Source: Nemertoderma westbladi
Taxonomy: Eukaryota > Xenacoelomorpha > Nemertodermatida > Nemertodermatidae
Assembly (NCBI GenBank): GCA_032718475.1
Contig: JAUCBJ010001786.1
Location: 25,226-89,225 of the forward strand
DNA length: 64,000 nucleotides
Reading direction: 5' to 3'
Shown: positions 55,213 to 64,000 of the stretch, in pieces
Layout: every line of letters starts with the position of its first letter
Position numbering within the stretch: position 1 is the first letter of the stretch
The notes under the pieces: model-generated
What the model was told of the DNA's origin: nothing
Seen by the model: only the letters and a program-made list of their open reading frames with translations
Databases searched by the model: none
Translations under genes and position numbers: made by a program

Positions 55213-56381
55213 TTAGCAAGTCGTTAGACTTTGATGATTACTGTAAGAAAAAAAAGCTACTGGCTACTGGCTACTGGCTACTGGCTACTGACCTAGAGTA
55301 AAAACGGCTCTAACGATTTTGATGAAATTTTGCATGGACCATGAAAATGGATTTCTAAGGGTACTTGTGAAATCGCTGTTTAAATTGAAACATCTCAACT
55401 TGTTTTATTTCAAAAAATAGCCCCAAAACACGAAAATTGCCATAGGCGCAATGTTAAAACACCAGCTGGCACTCATGAAAAATGTATAGAGATGGCCTGG
55501 TAATGCATTCAATAGGAAGGACAACTAACAAAGAAGTACTTTGTGTGCCAAGTTTCTCTACTCTAGTTAAGTTACTCTACTCAAGTTACTCTACTCTACA
55601 ACCCAGACAGTAATCAAACAAAACATTAACTGGTTTAGCTGGCTATTACAGTCTCAGCTGAATAACTCTTCCCAATGCATCCTTGCTATGTTAATTAATT
55701 GGCGTGCAAGCTAAATTACTGTTAGTTAAACAGTGTGTTGGCTACACAGTGTATTGTACTATGCTCTCATCGCATTATTGTTTTATTTTGAAATCTTTGT
55801 GCCATCATTAATACTGTGGAGGCTGTATGCTTATAAGGCTGAATGTTTACTCAGCCTCATAATGATTCTCCATAAGGCTAACATTATAATTTGAAATATA
55901 AAAATCTGTTATAATAATAATATAATTGTTATATTTAATTAATATCGTGGTTTACATTGAATAGTGTAAATTGTTAATCGCGGTTTACATTGAAACATCT
56001 CAACTTGTTATTTATTACAAAAATAAGAACGAATTTGTCTTATCACTTCTTGTGCGCGATTGTATTGAATTCATGACAACTGCTGTTATTATTATTATTA
56101 ATCAATTGACACCTCGACTCCTCTCTGACACTCTGACTACTCTATTCGATAGAATAAAATAATCATTTCGCTAACTGCTCTCTATCTTATAATCACAACA
56201 GCTTTTATAATTTATTAGATGATTACAACATAATAATTATAGTTTGAAGTTGTCTAGAAAAATTTTCGTACATCACCGGGACTACCCTCACACTAATTGA
56301 TTATCAGACAGAAAAAAAGCTTTTACTTGATTCGTACTGTCTCCTACGACTTGCTTCACGGGCCGCTAGGCCCGTCTCTAG
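55213..56381 (+). mobile_element. Helitron-like element, family H2, short copy
   Basis: 1169 bp from TTAGCAAGTCGT to CTCTAG. GCAAGTCGT near the 5' end is inverted as ACGACTTGC near the 3' end, followed by the hairpin ACGGGCC-GCTA-GGCCCGT. Left flank ...GACATTA and right flank TTTTTCC rejoin exactly to the uninterrupted sequence at 42713-42725, so insertion was between A and T with no duplication. It has no ORF of note. A (CTGG)CTA repeat lies near 55257-55288. Confidence 0.75.
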
Positions 56382-56399
56382 TTTTTCCTTGTAAATTTA

Positions 56400-57672
56400 C
56401 TAGAAAGGCATTTCCTAAAGGAAATGCAACCACGAAGCTAAGGAAAAATAAACATAAGTGCCACAATTTGGTTTGTTGCTTAGCCTAGTTTAGTAGCATT
56501 TGCCAATAAATAACTTATATTCCCATGGAAACTAGAATTCTCTGGAACTGTTGGTTTTACCTTTGAAAAAAGATTCAGTCCAGATTGTGGTTCAGATAAC
56601 ACATATACCGAGTTTCAGAAATTATTGTAGTTTATGCCCAAATTACCGATTTTCTATCAAAATGCATCTGTTTGCAGTGGTTGTCATGGAAACTAAAAAA
56701 TAGAACAATGTAATTCGGATGCAGAATAAGTCATATAGTGGGGGTAGGTCTTGGTCCCAAGTCATAATACTATTAACTTGTGTTTCAAATTATCATTTTA
56801 GAAATTTTAACATCTGTTTAGTCTTGTTGCTATGGTAATTGGATTGTTTAATTGACCTCGAATGGATTGTATATGAACCTTACAGATGAGTTGCAAAACC
56901 CCAAATTTATATTTATTACATTATTTTGCTACAAATAGAGTATTGAATTTAGACTTGAATGATATAGACTTTAATAAACTCCAGTTACCATGGTAACAAG
57001 ATATTTCTGGAATGTTTTCAGTTTCACTAAAAGTTCCAACTAATGGTCCAGATAACACATATCCCAGTTTCGTAAAATTTTATCGTGAAGTCTATGTCCA
57101 AATGAGTTATTTTTCTATAAAAACATCTGTGTTCAGCGGTTGTCATGGTAACTGTAAAATAGAACAATTAAATTCGGACGCAGAATAAGTTATATAGTGG
57201 GGGTAGGGATTGGTCCCAAGTCAGAACACATTAACCTTAGGCTTCAAATTAACATTTTAGAAATGTTAACATCTGTTTAGCCCGGTTGCCAAGGTAACTG
57301 GAATTTCTATTTAACCTCAATCGGCTCTACTATGGACCTTATAGTTGAATTGAGAAACCCCAAGTCTATATCTATTATAGTTTTTCGACAAATAGAGTTA
57401 TAAATATTGACTTGAAATACATAGACTTTTTTATAAGTCCGTTGCCATGGAAACCAGATTTTTCCTGTATATGAGACCCAGCCCAAAAGATGCGCCTTGA
57501 CGAGTAGTATATACATGCAAAATTTTATGATACATTTAAAGGCTAGATTTTTCTGGAGTCAAAAAAAACCAAATCTGCCTCACACAAGTAAAATAGCCCA
57601 CTATGAATACACCATCTCAGCTAAGGAAAATCTTTCTTAGCGAAAGTAGTTGATTTTCCTTAGCTTCGTGGA
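56400..57672 (-). mobile_element. H1 copy, full length
   Basis: 1273 bp, nearly identical to 42738-44008 and 62647-63918. Confidence 0.8.
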
Positions 57673-57722
57673 CATTAATTATGTGCTGATTCAACGATTT
57701 AATTTGACTTTAGAAAGTCATA

Positions 57723-58563
57723 CTAGAAAGGCATTTCCTAAAGGAAATGCAACCACGAAGCTAAGGAAAACTAAACAAACGGCCACACTTTGGTTCGTTG
57801 CTTAGCCTAGTCTAGTAGCATTTGCCAATAATTAGCTTCTATTTCCATGGAAACTAGAGTTCTATGGAACTGTTGGTTCATCCTTTGAAAAAAGATTCTG
57901 GAATGTTTTGAGTTTCACTAAAAGTTCCAACTAGTGGTCCAGATAATACATACCCAGTTTTGTAAAATTTCATCGTGAAGTCTATGTCCAAATGAATAAT
58001 TTTTACATAAAAACATCTGTTTTCAGCGGTTGTCATGGTAACTGCAAAATAGAACAATCAAATTCGGACGCAGAATAAGTTATATAGTGGGGGTAGGGAT
58101 TGGTCCCAAGTCATCACACCTTAACCTTAGGCTTCAAATTAACATTTTAAAAATTTTACCATCTGTTTAGCCCGGTTGCCAAGGTAACTGGATTTTCTAT
58201 TTAACCTCAATCGGCTCTGCTATGGACCTTATAGTTGTGTTGAGAAACCCCAAGTTTATATCTATTATAGTTTTCCTACAAATAGAGTTATAAATATTGA
58301 CTTGAAATACATAGACTTTTTTCTAAGTCCGTTGCCATGGAAACCAGATTTTTCCTGGATATGACACCCAGCCCAAAAGATGCGCCTCGACGAGTAGTAT
58401 ATACATGCAAAATTTCAGGGTACTTTTAAAGGCTAGATTTTGCCGGGGGTCAAAAAACCCCAAATCTGCTCCATACAAGTAAAATAGCCCACTATGAATA
58501 CACCATCTCAGCTAAGGAAAATCTTTCTTAGCGAAAGTAGTTGATTTTCCTTAGCTTCGTGGA
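57723..58563 (-). mobile_element. H1 hybrid copy at the duplication junction
   Basis: 841 bp. The tail and part of D (to about 57896) are joined to monomer A and the rest of the 5' part, which continues as at 50222. B, C and part of D are missing. A and D are related, so recombination between them explains the join. Confidence 0.75.
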
Positions 58564-58597
58564 ATTGGATTGTGTAATTAACCTCGAATGGATTGTA

Positions 58598-59862
58598 CGA
58601 GAAAGGCATTTCCTAAAGGAAATGCAACCACGAAGCTAAGGAAAATTAAACAAACGGCCACACTTTGGTTCGTTGCTTAGCCTAGTTTAGTAGCAATTGT
58701 CAATAATTAACTTCTATTCCCATGGAAACTAGAGTTCTCTGGAACTGTTGCTTTAACCTTTGAAAAAAAATTCAGTACAGATTGTGGTTCAGATAACACA
58801 TATACTGAGTTTCCGAAAATATTGTAGTTTATGTCCAAATTACCGATTTTCTATCAAAATGCATCTGTTTGCAGTGGTTGTCATGGAAACTGAAAAATAG
58901 AACAATGTAATTCGGATGCAGAATAAGTCATATAGTGGGGGTAGGGGTTAGTCCCAAGTCATAATACTATTAACTTGTGCTTTAAATTATCATTTTATAA
59001 ATTTTAACATCTGTTTAGACTTGTTGCTATGGTAACTGTATTTTCTAATTAACCTCAAACGGCTTGTATATGGACCTTATAGATGAGTTGCAAAACCCCA
59101 AGTTTAAATACAATACAGTTTTGCTACAAATAGAGTTATCAATATAGATTTGAATGATATAGAGTTTAATAAACTACAGTTACCGTGGTAACTAAATTTC
59201 TGGAATAATTTAAGTTTCACTAAAAGTTCCAACTAGTGGTCCAGATAACACACCCAGTTTTGTAAAATTTTATCGTGAAGTCTATGTCCAAATGATTAAG
59301 TTTTGAATAAAAACATATGTTTTCAGCGGTTGTCATGGTAACTGAAAAATAGAACAATGTAATTCGGATGCAGAATAAGTTATATAGTGGGGGTAGGGGT
59401 TGGTCCCAAGTCATAACACCTTAACCTTAGGCTTCAAATTAACATTTTATAAATTTTAACATCTGTCTAGCCCGGTTGCCAAGGTAACTGGATTTTCTAT
59501 TTAACCTCAATCGGCTCTGCTATGGACCTTATAGTTGTGTTGAGAAACCCCAAGTTTATATCTATTATAGTTTTCCTACAAATAGAGTTTTAAATATTGA
59601 CTTGAAATACATAGACTTTTTTCTAAGTCCGTTGCCATGGAAACCAGATTTTTCCTGGATATGAGACCCAGCCCAAAAGATGCGCCTCGACGAGTAGTAT
59701 ATACATGCAAAATTTCAGGGTACTTTTAAAGGCTAGTTTTTTCACCGGTCAAAAAAAACCAAATCTGCTCCATACAAGTAAAATAGCCCACTATGAATAG
59801 ACCATCTCAGCTAAGGAAAATCTTTCTTAGCGAAAGTAGTTGATTTTCCTTAGCTTCGTGGA
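58598..59862 (-). mobile_element. H1 copy, full length
   Basis: Duplicate of 52350-53614. Confidence 0.8.
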
Positions 59863-59864
59863 TA

Positions 59865-60027
59865 CTAGAAAGGCATTTCCTAAAGGAAATGCAACCACGA
59901 AGCTAAGGAAAATTAAAAATACGGCCACACTTTGGTTTGTTGCTTAGCCTAGTTTAGTAGCATTTGCCAATAATTAATTAAGTTCTATTCCCATGGAAAC
60001 TAGAGTTCTCTGGAAATGTTGGTTTAA
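59865..60027 (-). mobile_element. H1 3'-end fragment
   Basis: Duplicate of 53617-53779. Confidence 0.7.
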
Positions 60028-61292
60028 CGAGAAAGGCATTTCCTAAAGGAAATGCAACCACGAAGCTAAGGAAAATTAAACAAACGGCCACACTTTGGTT
60101 CGTTGCTTAGCCTCATTAAGTAGCAATTGTCAATAATTAACTTCTATTCTCATGGAAACTAGAGTTCTCTGGAACTGTTGCTTTAACCTTTGAAAAAAGT
60201 TCAGTAGAGATTGTGGTTCAGATAACACATATACTGAGTTTCAGAAAATATTGTAGTTTATGTCCCAATTACCAATTTTCTATCAAAATGCATCTGTTTG
60301 CAGTGGTTGTCATGGAAACTGGAAAATAGAACAATGTAATTCGGATGCAGAATAAGTCATATAGTGGGGGTAGGGGTTAGTCCCAAGTCATAATACTATT
60401 AACTTGTGCTTCAAATTATCATTTTATATATTTTAACATCTGTTTAGACTTGTTGCTATGGTAACTGTATTTTCTAATTAACCTCAAACGGCTTGGATAT
60501 GGATCTTATAGATGAGTTGCAAAACCCCAAGTTTATATATATTACAGTTTTGCTACAAATAGAGTTATCAATATAGATTTGAATGATATAGAGTTTAATA
60601 AACTACAGTTACCATGGTAACTAAATTTCTGGAATAATTTAAGTTTCACTAAAAGTTCCAACTAGTGGTCCAGATAACACATACCCAGTTTTGTAAAATT
60701 TTATCGTGAAGTCTATGTCCAAATGAATAAGTTTTGAATAAAAACATCTGTTTTCAGCGGTTGTCATGGTAACTGCAAAATAGAACAATCAAATTCGGAC
60801 GTAGAATAAGTTATATAGTGGGGGTAGGGATTGGTCCCAAGTCATCACACCTTAACCTTAGGCTTCAAATTAACATTTTAAAAATTTTAACATCTGTTTA
60901 GCCCGGTTGCCAAGGTAACTGAATTTTCTATTTAACCTCAATCGGCTCTGCTATGGACCTTATAGTTGTGTTCAGAAACCCCAAGTTTATATGTATTATA
61001 GTTTTCCTACAAATAGAGTTACACATATTGACTTGAAATACAGAGACTTTTTTCTAAGTCCGTTGCCATGGAAACAAGATTTTTCCCAGACATGTGACCT
61101 ATCCTACACGACGCGCCTTGATGAGTAGTATATATATGCAAAATTTCATGGTACTTTTAAAGGCTATTTTTTTCTGGAGTCAAAAAACACTAAATCTGCT
61201 CCATACAAGTAAAATAGCCCACTATGAATAACCATCTCAGCTAAGGAAAATCTTTCTTAGCGAAAGTAGTTGATTTTCCTTAGCTTCGTGGA
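60028..61292 (-). mobile_element. H1 copy, full length
   Basis: Duplicate of 53780-55045. Confidence 0.8.
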
Positions 61293-61459
61293 TTCTACTA
61301 AATGAAGATTAATGTCAGAATTATAACTTGTCACTAAAGGTTTTCTTAGATTACTGTAGGTGAATCACATTTTTCGCAAGTATGCAAATTACTGTACTCT
61401 GTGTATCTGTAAAGATAGGAGTCTGAAGTATCTGTGTATGATTTAATCCTGAGACATTA

Positions 61460-62628
61460 TTAGCAAGTCGTTAGACTTTGATGATTACTGTAAGAAAAAA
61501 AAGCTACTGGCTACTGGCTACTGGCTACTGGCTACTGACCTAGAGTAAAAACGGCTCTAACGATTTTGATGAAATTTTGCATGGACCATGAAAATGGATT
61601 TCTAAGGGTACTTGTGAAATCGCTGTTTAAATTGAAACATCTCAACTTGTTTTATTTCAAAAAATAGCCCCAAAACACGAAAATTGCCATAGGCGCAATG
61701 TTAAAACACCAGCTGGCACTCATGAAAAATGTATAGAGATGGCCTGGTAATGCATTCAATAGGAAGGACAACTAACAAAGAAGTACTTTGTGTGCCAAGT
61801 TTCTCTACTCTAGTTAAGTTACTCTACTCAAGTTACTCTACTCTACAACCCAGACAGTAATCAAACAAAACATTAACTGGTTTAGCTGGCTATTACAGTC
61901 TCAGCTGAATAACTCTTCCCAATGCATCCTTGCTATGTTAATTAATTGGCGTGCAAGCTAAATTACTGTTAGTTAAACAGTGTGTTGGCTACACAGTGTA
62001 TTGTACTATGCTCTCATCGCATTATTGTTTTATTTTGAAATCTTTGTGCCATCATTAATACTGTGGAGGCTGTATGCTTATAAGGCTGAATGTTTACTCA
62101 GCCTCATAATGATTCTCCATAAGGCTAACATTATAATTTGAAATATAAAAATCTGTTATAATAATAATATAATTGTTATATTTAATTAATATCGTGGTTT
62201 ACATTGAATAGTGTAAATTGTTAATCGCGGTTTACATTGAAACATCTCAACTTGTTATTTATTACAAAAATAAGAACGAATTTGTCTTATCACTTCTTGT
62301 GCGCGATTGTATTGAATTCATGACAACTGCTGTTATTATTATTATTAATCAATTGACACCTCGACTCCTCTCTGACACTCTGACTACTCTATTCGATAGA
62401 ATAAAATAATCATTTCGCTAACTGCTCTCTATCTTATAATCACAACAGCTTTTATAATTTATTAGATGATTACAACATAATAATTATAGTTTGAAGTTGT
62501 CTAGAAAAATTTTCGTACATCACCGGGACTACCCTCACACTAATTGATTATCAGACAGAAAAAAAGCTTTTACTTGATTCGTACTGTCTCCTACGACTTG
62601 CTTCACGGGCCGCTAGGCCCGTCTCTAG
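61460..62628 (+). mobile_element. Helitron-like element, family H2, short copy (duplicated)
   Basis: 1169 bp, the same as 55213-56381 and lying in the same flanks. It was copied by the segmental duplication, not by a new insertion. Confidence 0.75.
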
Positions 62629-62646
62629 TTTTTCCTTGTAAATTTA

Positions 62647-63918
62647 CTAGAAAGGCATTTCCTAAAGGAAATGCAACCACGAAGCTAAGGAAAAATAAAC
62701 ATAAGTGCCACAATTTGGTTTGTTGCTTAGCCTAGTTTAGTAGCATTTGCCAATAAATAACTTATATTCCCATGGAAACTAGAATTCTCTGGAACTGTTG
62801 GTTTTACCTTTGAAAAAAGATTCAGTCCAGATTGTGGTTCAGATAACACATATACCGAGTTTCAGAAATTATTGTAGTTTATGCCCAAATTACCGATTTT
62901 CTATCAAAATGCATCTGTTTGCAGTGGTTGTCATGGAAACTAAAAAATAGAACAATGTAATTCGGATGCAGAATAAGTCATATAGTGGGGGTAGGTCTTG
63001 GTCCCAAGTCATAATACTATTAACTTGTGTTTCAAATTATCATTTTAGAAATTTTAACATCTGTTTAGTCTTGTTGCTATGGTAATTGGATTGTTTAATT
63101 GACCTCGAATGGATTGTATATGAACCTTACAGATGAGTTGCAAAACCCCAAATTTATATTTATTACATTATTTTGCTACAAATAGAGTATTGAATTTAGA
63201 CTTGAATGATATAGACTTTAATAAACTCCAGTTACCATGGTAACAAGATATTTCTGGAATGTTTTCAGTTTCACTAAAAGTTCCAACTAATGGTCCAGAT
63301 AACACATTCCCAGTTTCGTAAAATTTTATCGCGAAGTCTATGTCCAAATGAGTTATTTTTGTATAAAAACATCTGTGTTCAGCGGTTGTCATGGTAACTG
63401 TAAAATAGAACAATTAAATTCGGACGCAGAATAAGTTATATAGTGGGGGTAGGGATTGATCCCAAGTCAGAACACATTAACCTTAGGCTTCAAATTAACA
63501 TTTTAGAAATGTTAACATCTGTTTAGCCCGGTTGCCAAGGTAACTGGAATTTCTATTTAACCTCAATCGGCTCTACTATGGACCTTATAGTTGAATTGAG
63601 AAACCCCAAGTCTATATCTATTATAGTTTTTCGACAAATAGAGTTATAAATATTGACTTGAAATACATAGACTTTTTTATAAGTCCGTTGCCATGGAAAC
63701 CAGATTTTTCCTGTATATGAGACCCAGCCCAAAAGATGCGCCTTGACGAGTAGTATATACATGCAAAATTTTATGATACATTTAAAGGCTAGATTTTTCT
63801 GGAGTCAAAAAAAACCAAATCTGCCTCACACAAGTAAAATAGCCCACTATGAATACACCATCTCAGCTAAGGAAAATCTTTCTTAGCGAAAGTAGTTGAT
63901 TTTCCTTAGCTTCGTGGA
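62647..63918 (-). mobile_element. H1 copy, full length
   Basis: Duplicate of 56400-57672, with small differences (for example near 63358). Confidence 0.8.
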
Positions 63919-63968
63919 CATTAATTATGTGCTGATTCAACGATTTAATTTGACTTTAGAAAGTCATA

Positions 63969-64000
63969 CTAGAAAGGCATTTCCTAAAGGAAATGCAACC
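63969..64000 (-). mobile_element. H1 copy, 3' end cut by the window edge
   Basis: CTAGAAAGGCATTTCC and hairpin only, corresponding to 57723. Confidence 0.7.

Larger units (their letters stand above)
34329..64000. repeat. H1 array: nested and tandem non-autonomous Helitron (HINE-like) copies
   Basis: About 23 full or partial copies of one family fill this region, seven units on the plus strand to 41804 and the rest on the minus strand. A full copy runs 5'-TCCACGAAGC ... CTTTCTAG-3'. The 19-bp CCACGAAGCTAAGGAAAAT is repeated inverted just inside the 3' end. GCATTTCC-TTTA-GGAAATGC forms a hairpin 4 bases before CTAG. A second fold-back lies at the 5' end (AAGGAAAATC ... GATTTTCCTT). The body is two tandem trimers of about 460 bp, (B'-C'-A)(B-C-D), built of 145-158-bp monomers. 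Copies insert without target duplication. No helicase is encoded, so movement would need a partner element. Confidence 0.8.
57897..64000. repeat. Tandem duplication of 50222-57896, offset about 6247 bp
   Basis: Sequence from 57897 follows 50222-50919, then skips 50920-52349 and follows 52350 onward to the window end with very few differences. Corresponding features sit 6246-6248 bp apart (52350/58598, 55213/61460, 56400/62647). Confidence 0.85.

Noticed and set aside
35227-63762. Many short ORFs across the H1 array as real genes
   Set aside because: They repeat with the Helitron copies, change by non-synonymous substitutions and resemble no protein family. Only one recurrent frame is kept as a weak finding.

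Overview
The window is nuclear DNA of an animal, most likely an aquatic invertebrate. No host gene, rRNA or tRNA was recognised. Almost everything that can be named is a eukaryotic mobile element or its debris: BEL/Pao-like and Gypsy-like LTR elements, several non-LTR retrotransposons, a Mutator-like transposase, two piggyBac elements and two Helitron-like families. Nothing in the sequence fixes the phylum.

Layout. 1-5640 holds three unrelated transposon relics: a non-LTR retrotransposon with most of its reverse transcriptase missing, a Mutator-like DDE transposase broken by one stop, and a frameshifted restriction-like-endonuclease tail. 5643-23916 is one LTR element on the minus strand, bounded by a 5-bp GTAGT duplication. 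It encodes only a long, damaged Gag-like protein. Its polypurine tract was split by a second complete LTR element on the plus strand at 6701-18178, which has a CCCCC duplication. That inner element has a BEL/Pao gag-protease, a pol whose middle is deleted, and an extra intact 866-residue ORF with zinc knuckles and an RNase D-like region. 23917-27235 is target DNA: a retrotransposon tail, an AT-rich stretch with TTCTAGAACA motifs, and a 1.34-kb piggyBac-type non-autonomous element in TTAA. 27235-31092 is a long Helitron-like copy (family H2) carrying a satellite. 31150-34082 is a 62-63-bp minisatellite invaded by a Gypsy-like element, itself invaded by a non-LTR retrotransposon.

34329-64000 is about 30 kb of one repeat family, called H1 here. 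Full copies are about 1.25-1.28 kb, begin TC, end CTAG (or CTCG), carry a hairpin just before the 3' end and subterminal inverted repeats, and insert without target duplication, usually between A and T. These are marks of non-autonomous Helitrons (Helentron/HINE type). The interior is built from monomers of about 145-158 bp, each opening with an RFX X-box-like motif. Copies left of 41804 lie on the plus strand and those to the right on the minus strand. They have inserted into each other, been recombined, and been hit by a 5.1-kb piggyBac (45038-50174, itself holding a nested DNA transposon), a short LINE tail and two H2 Helitrons. A block of about 6.25 kb is tandemly duplicated at the right end.

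How it fits together: most boundaries can be placed from target duplications or from empty sites in neighbouring repeat copies, so the order of many insertions can be read inside this window. The most unusual items are the extra ORF of the inner LTR element and the X-box-studded Helitron array.
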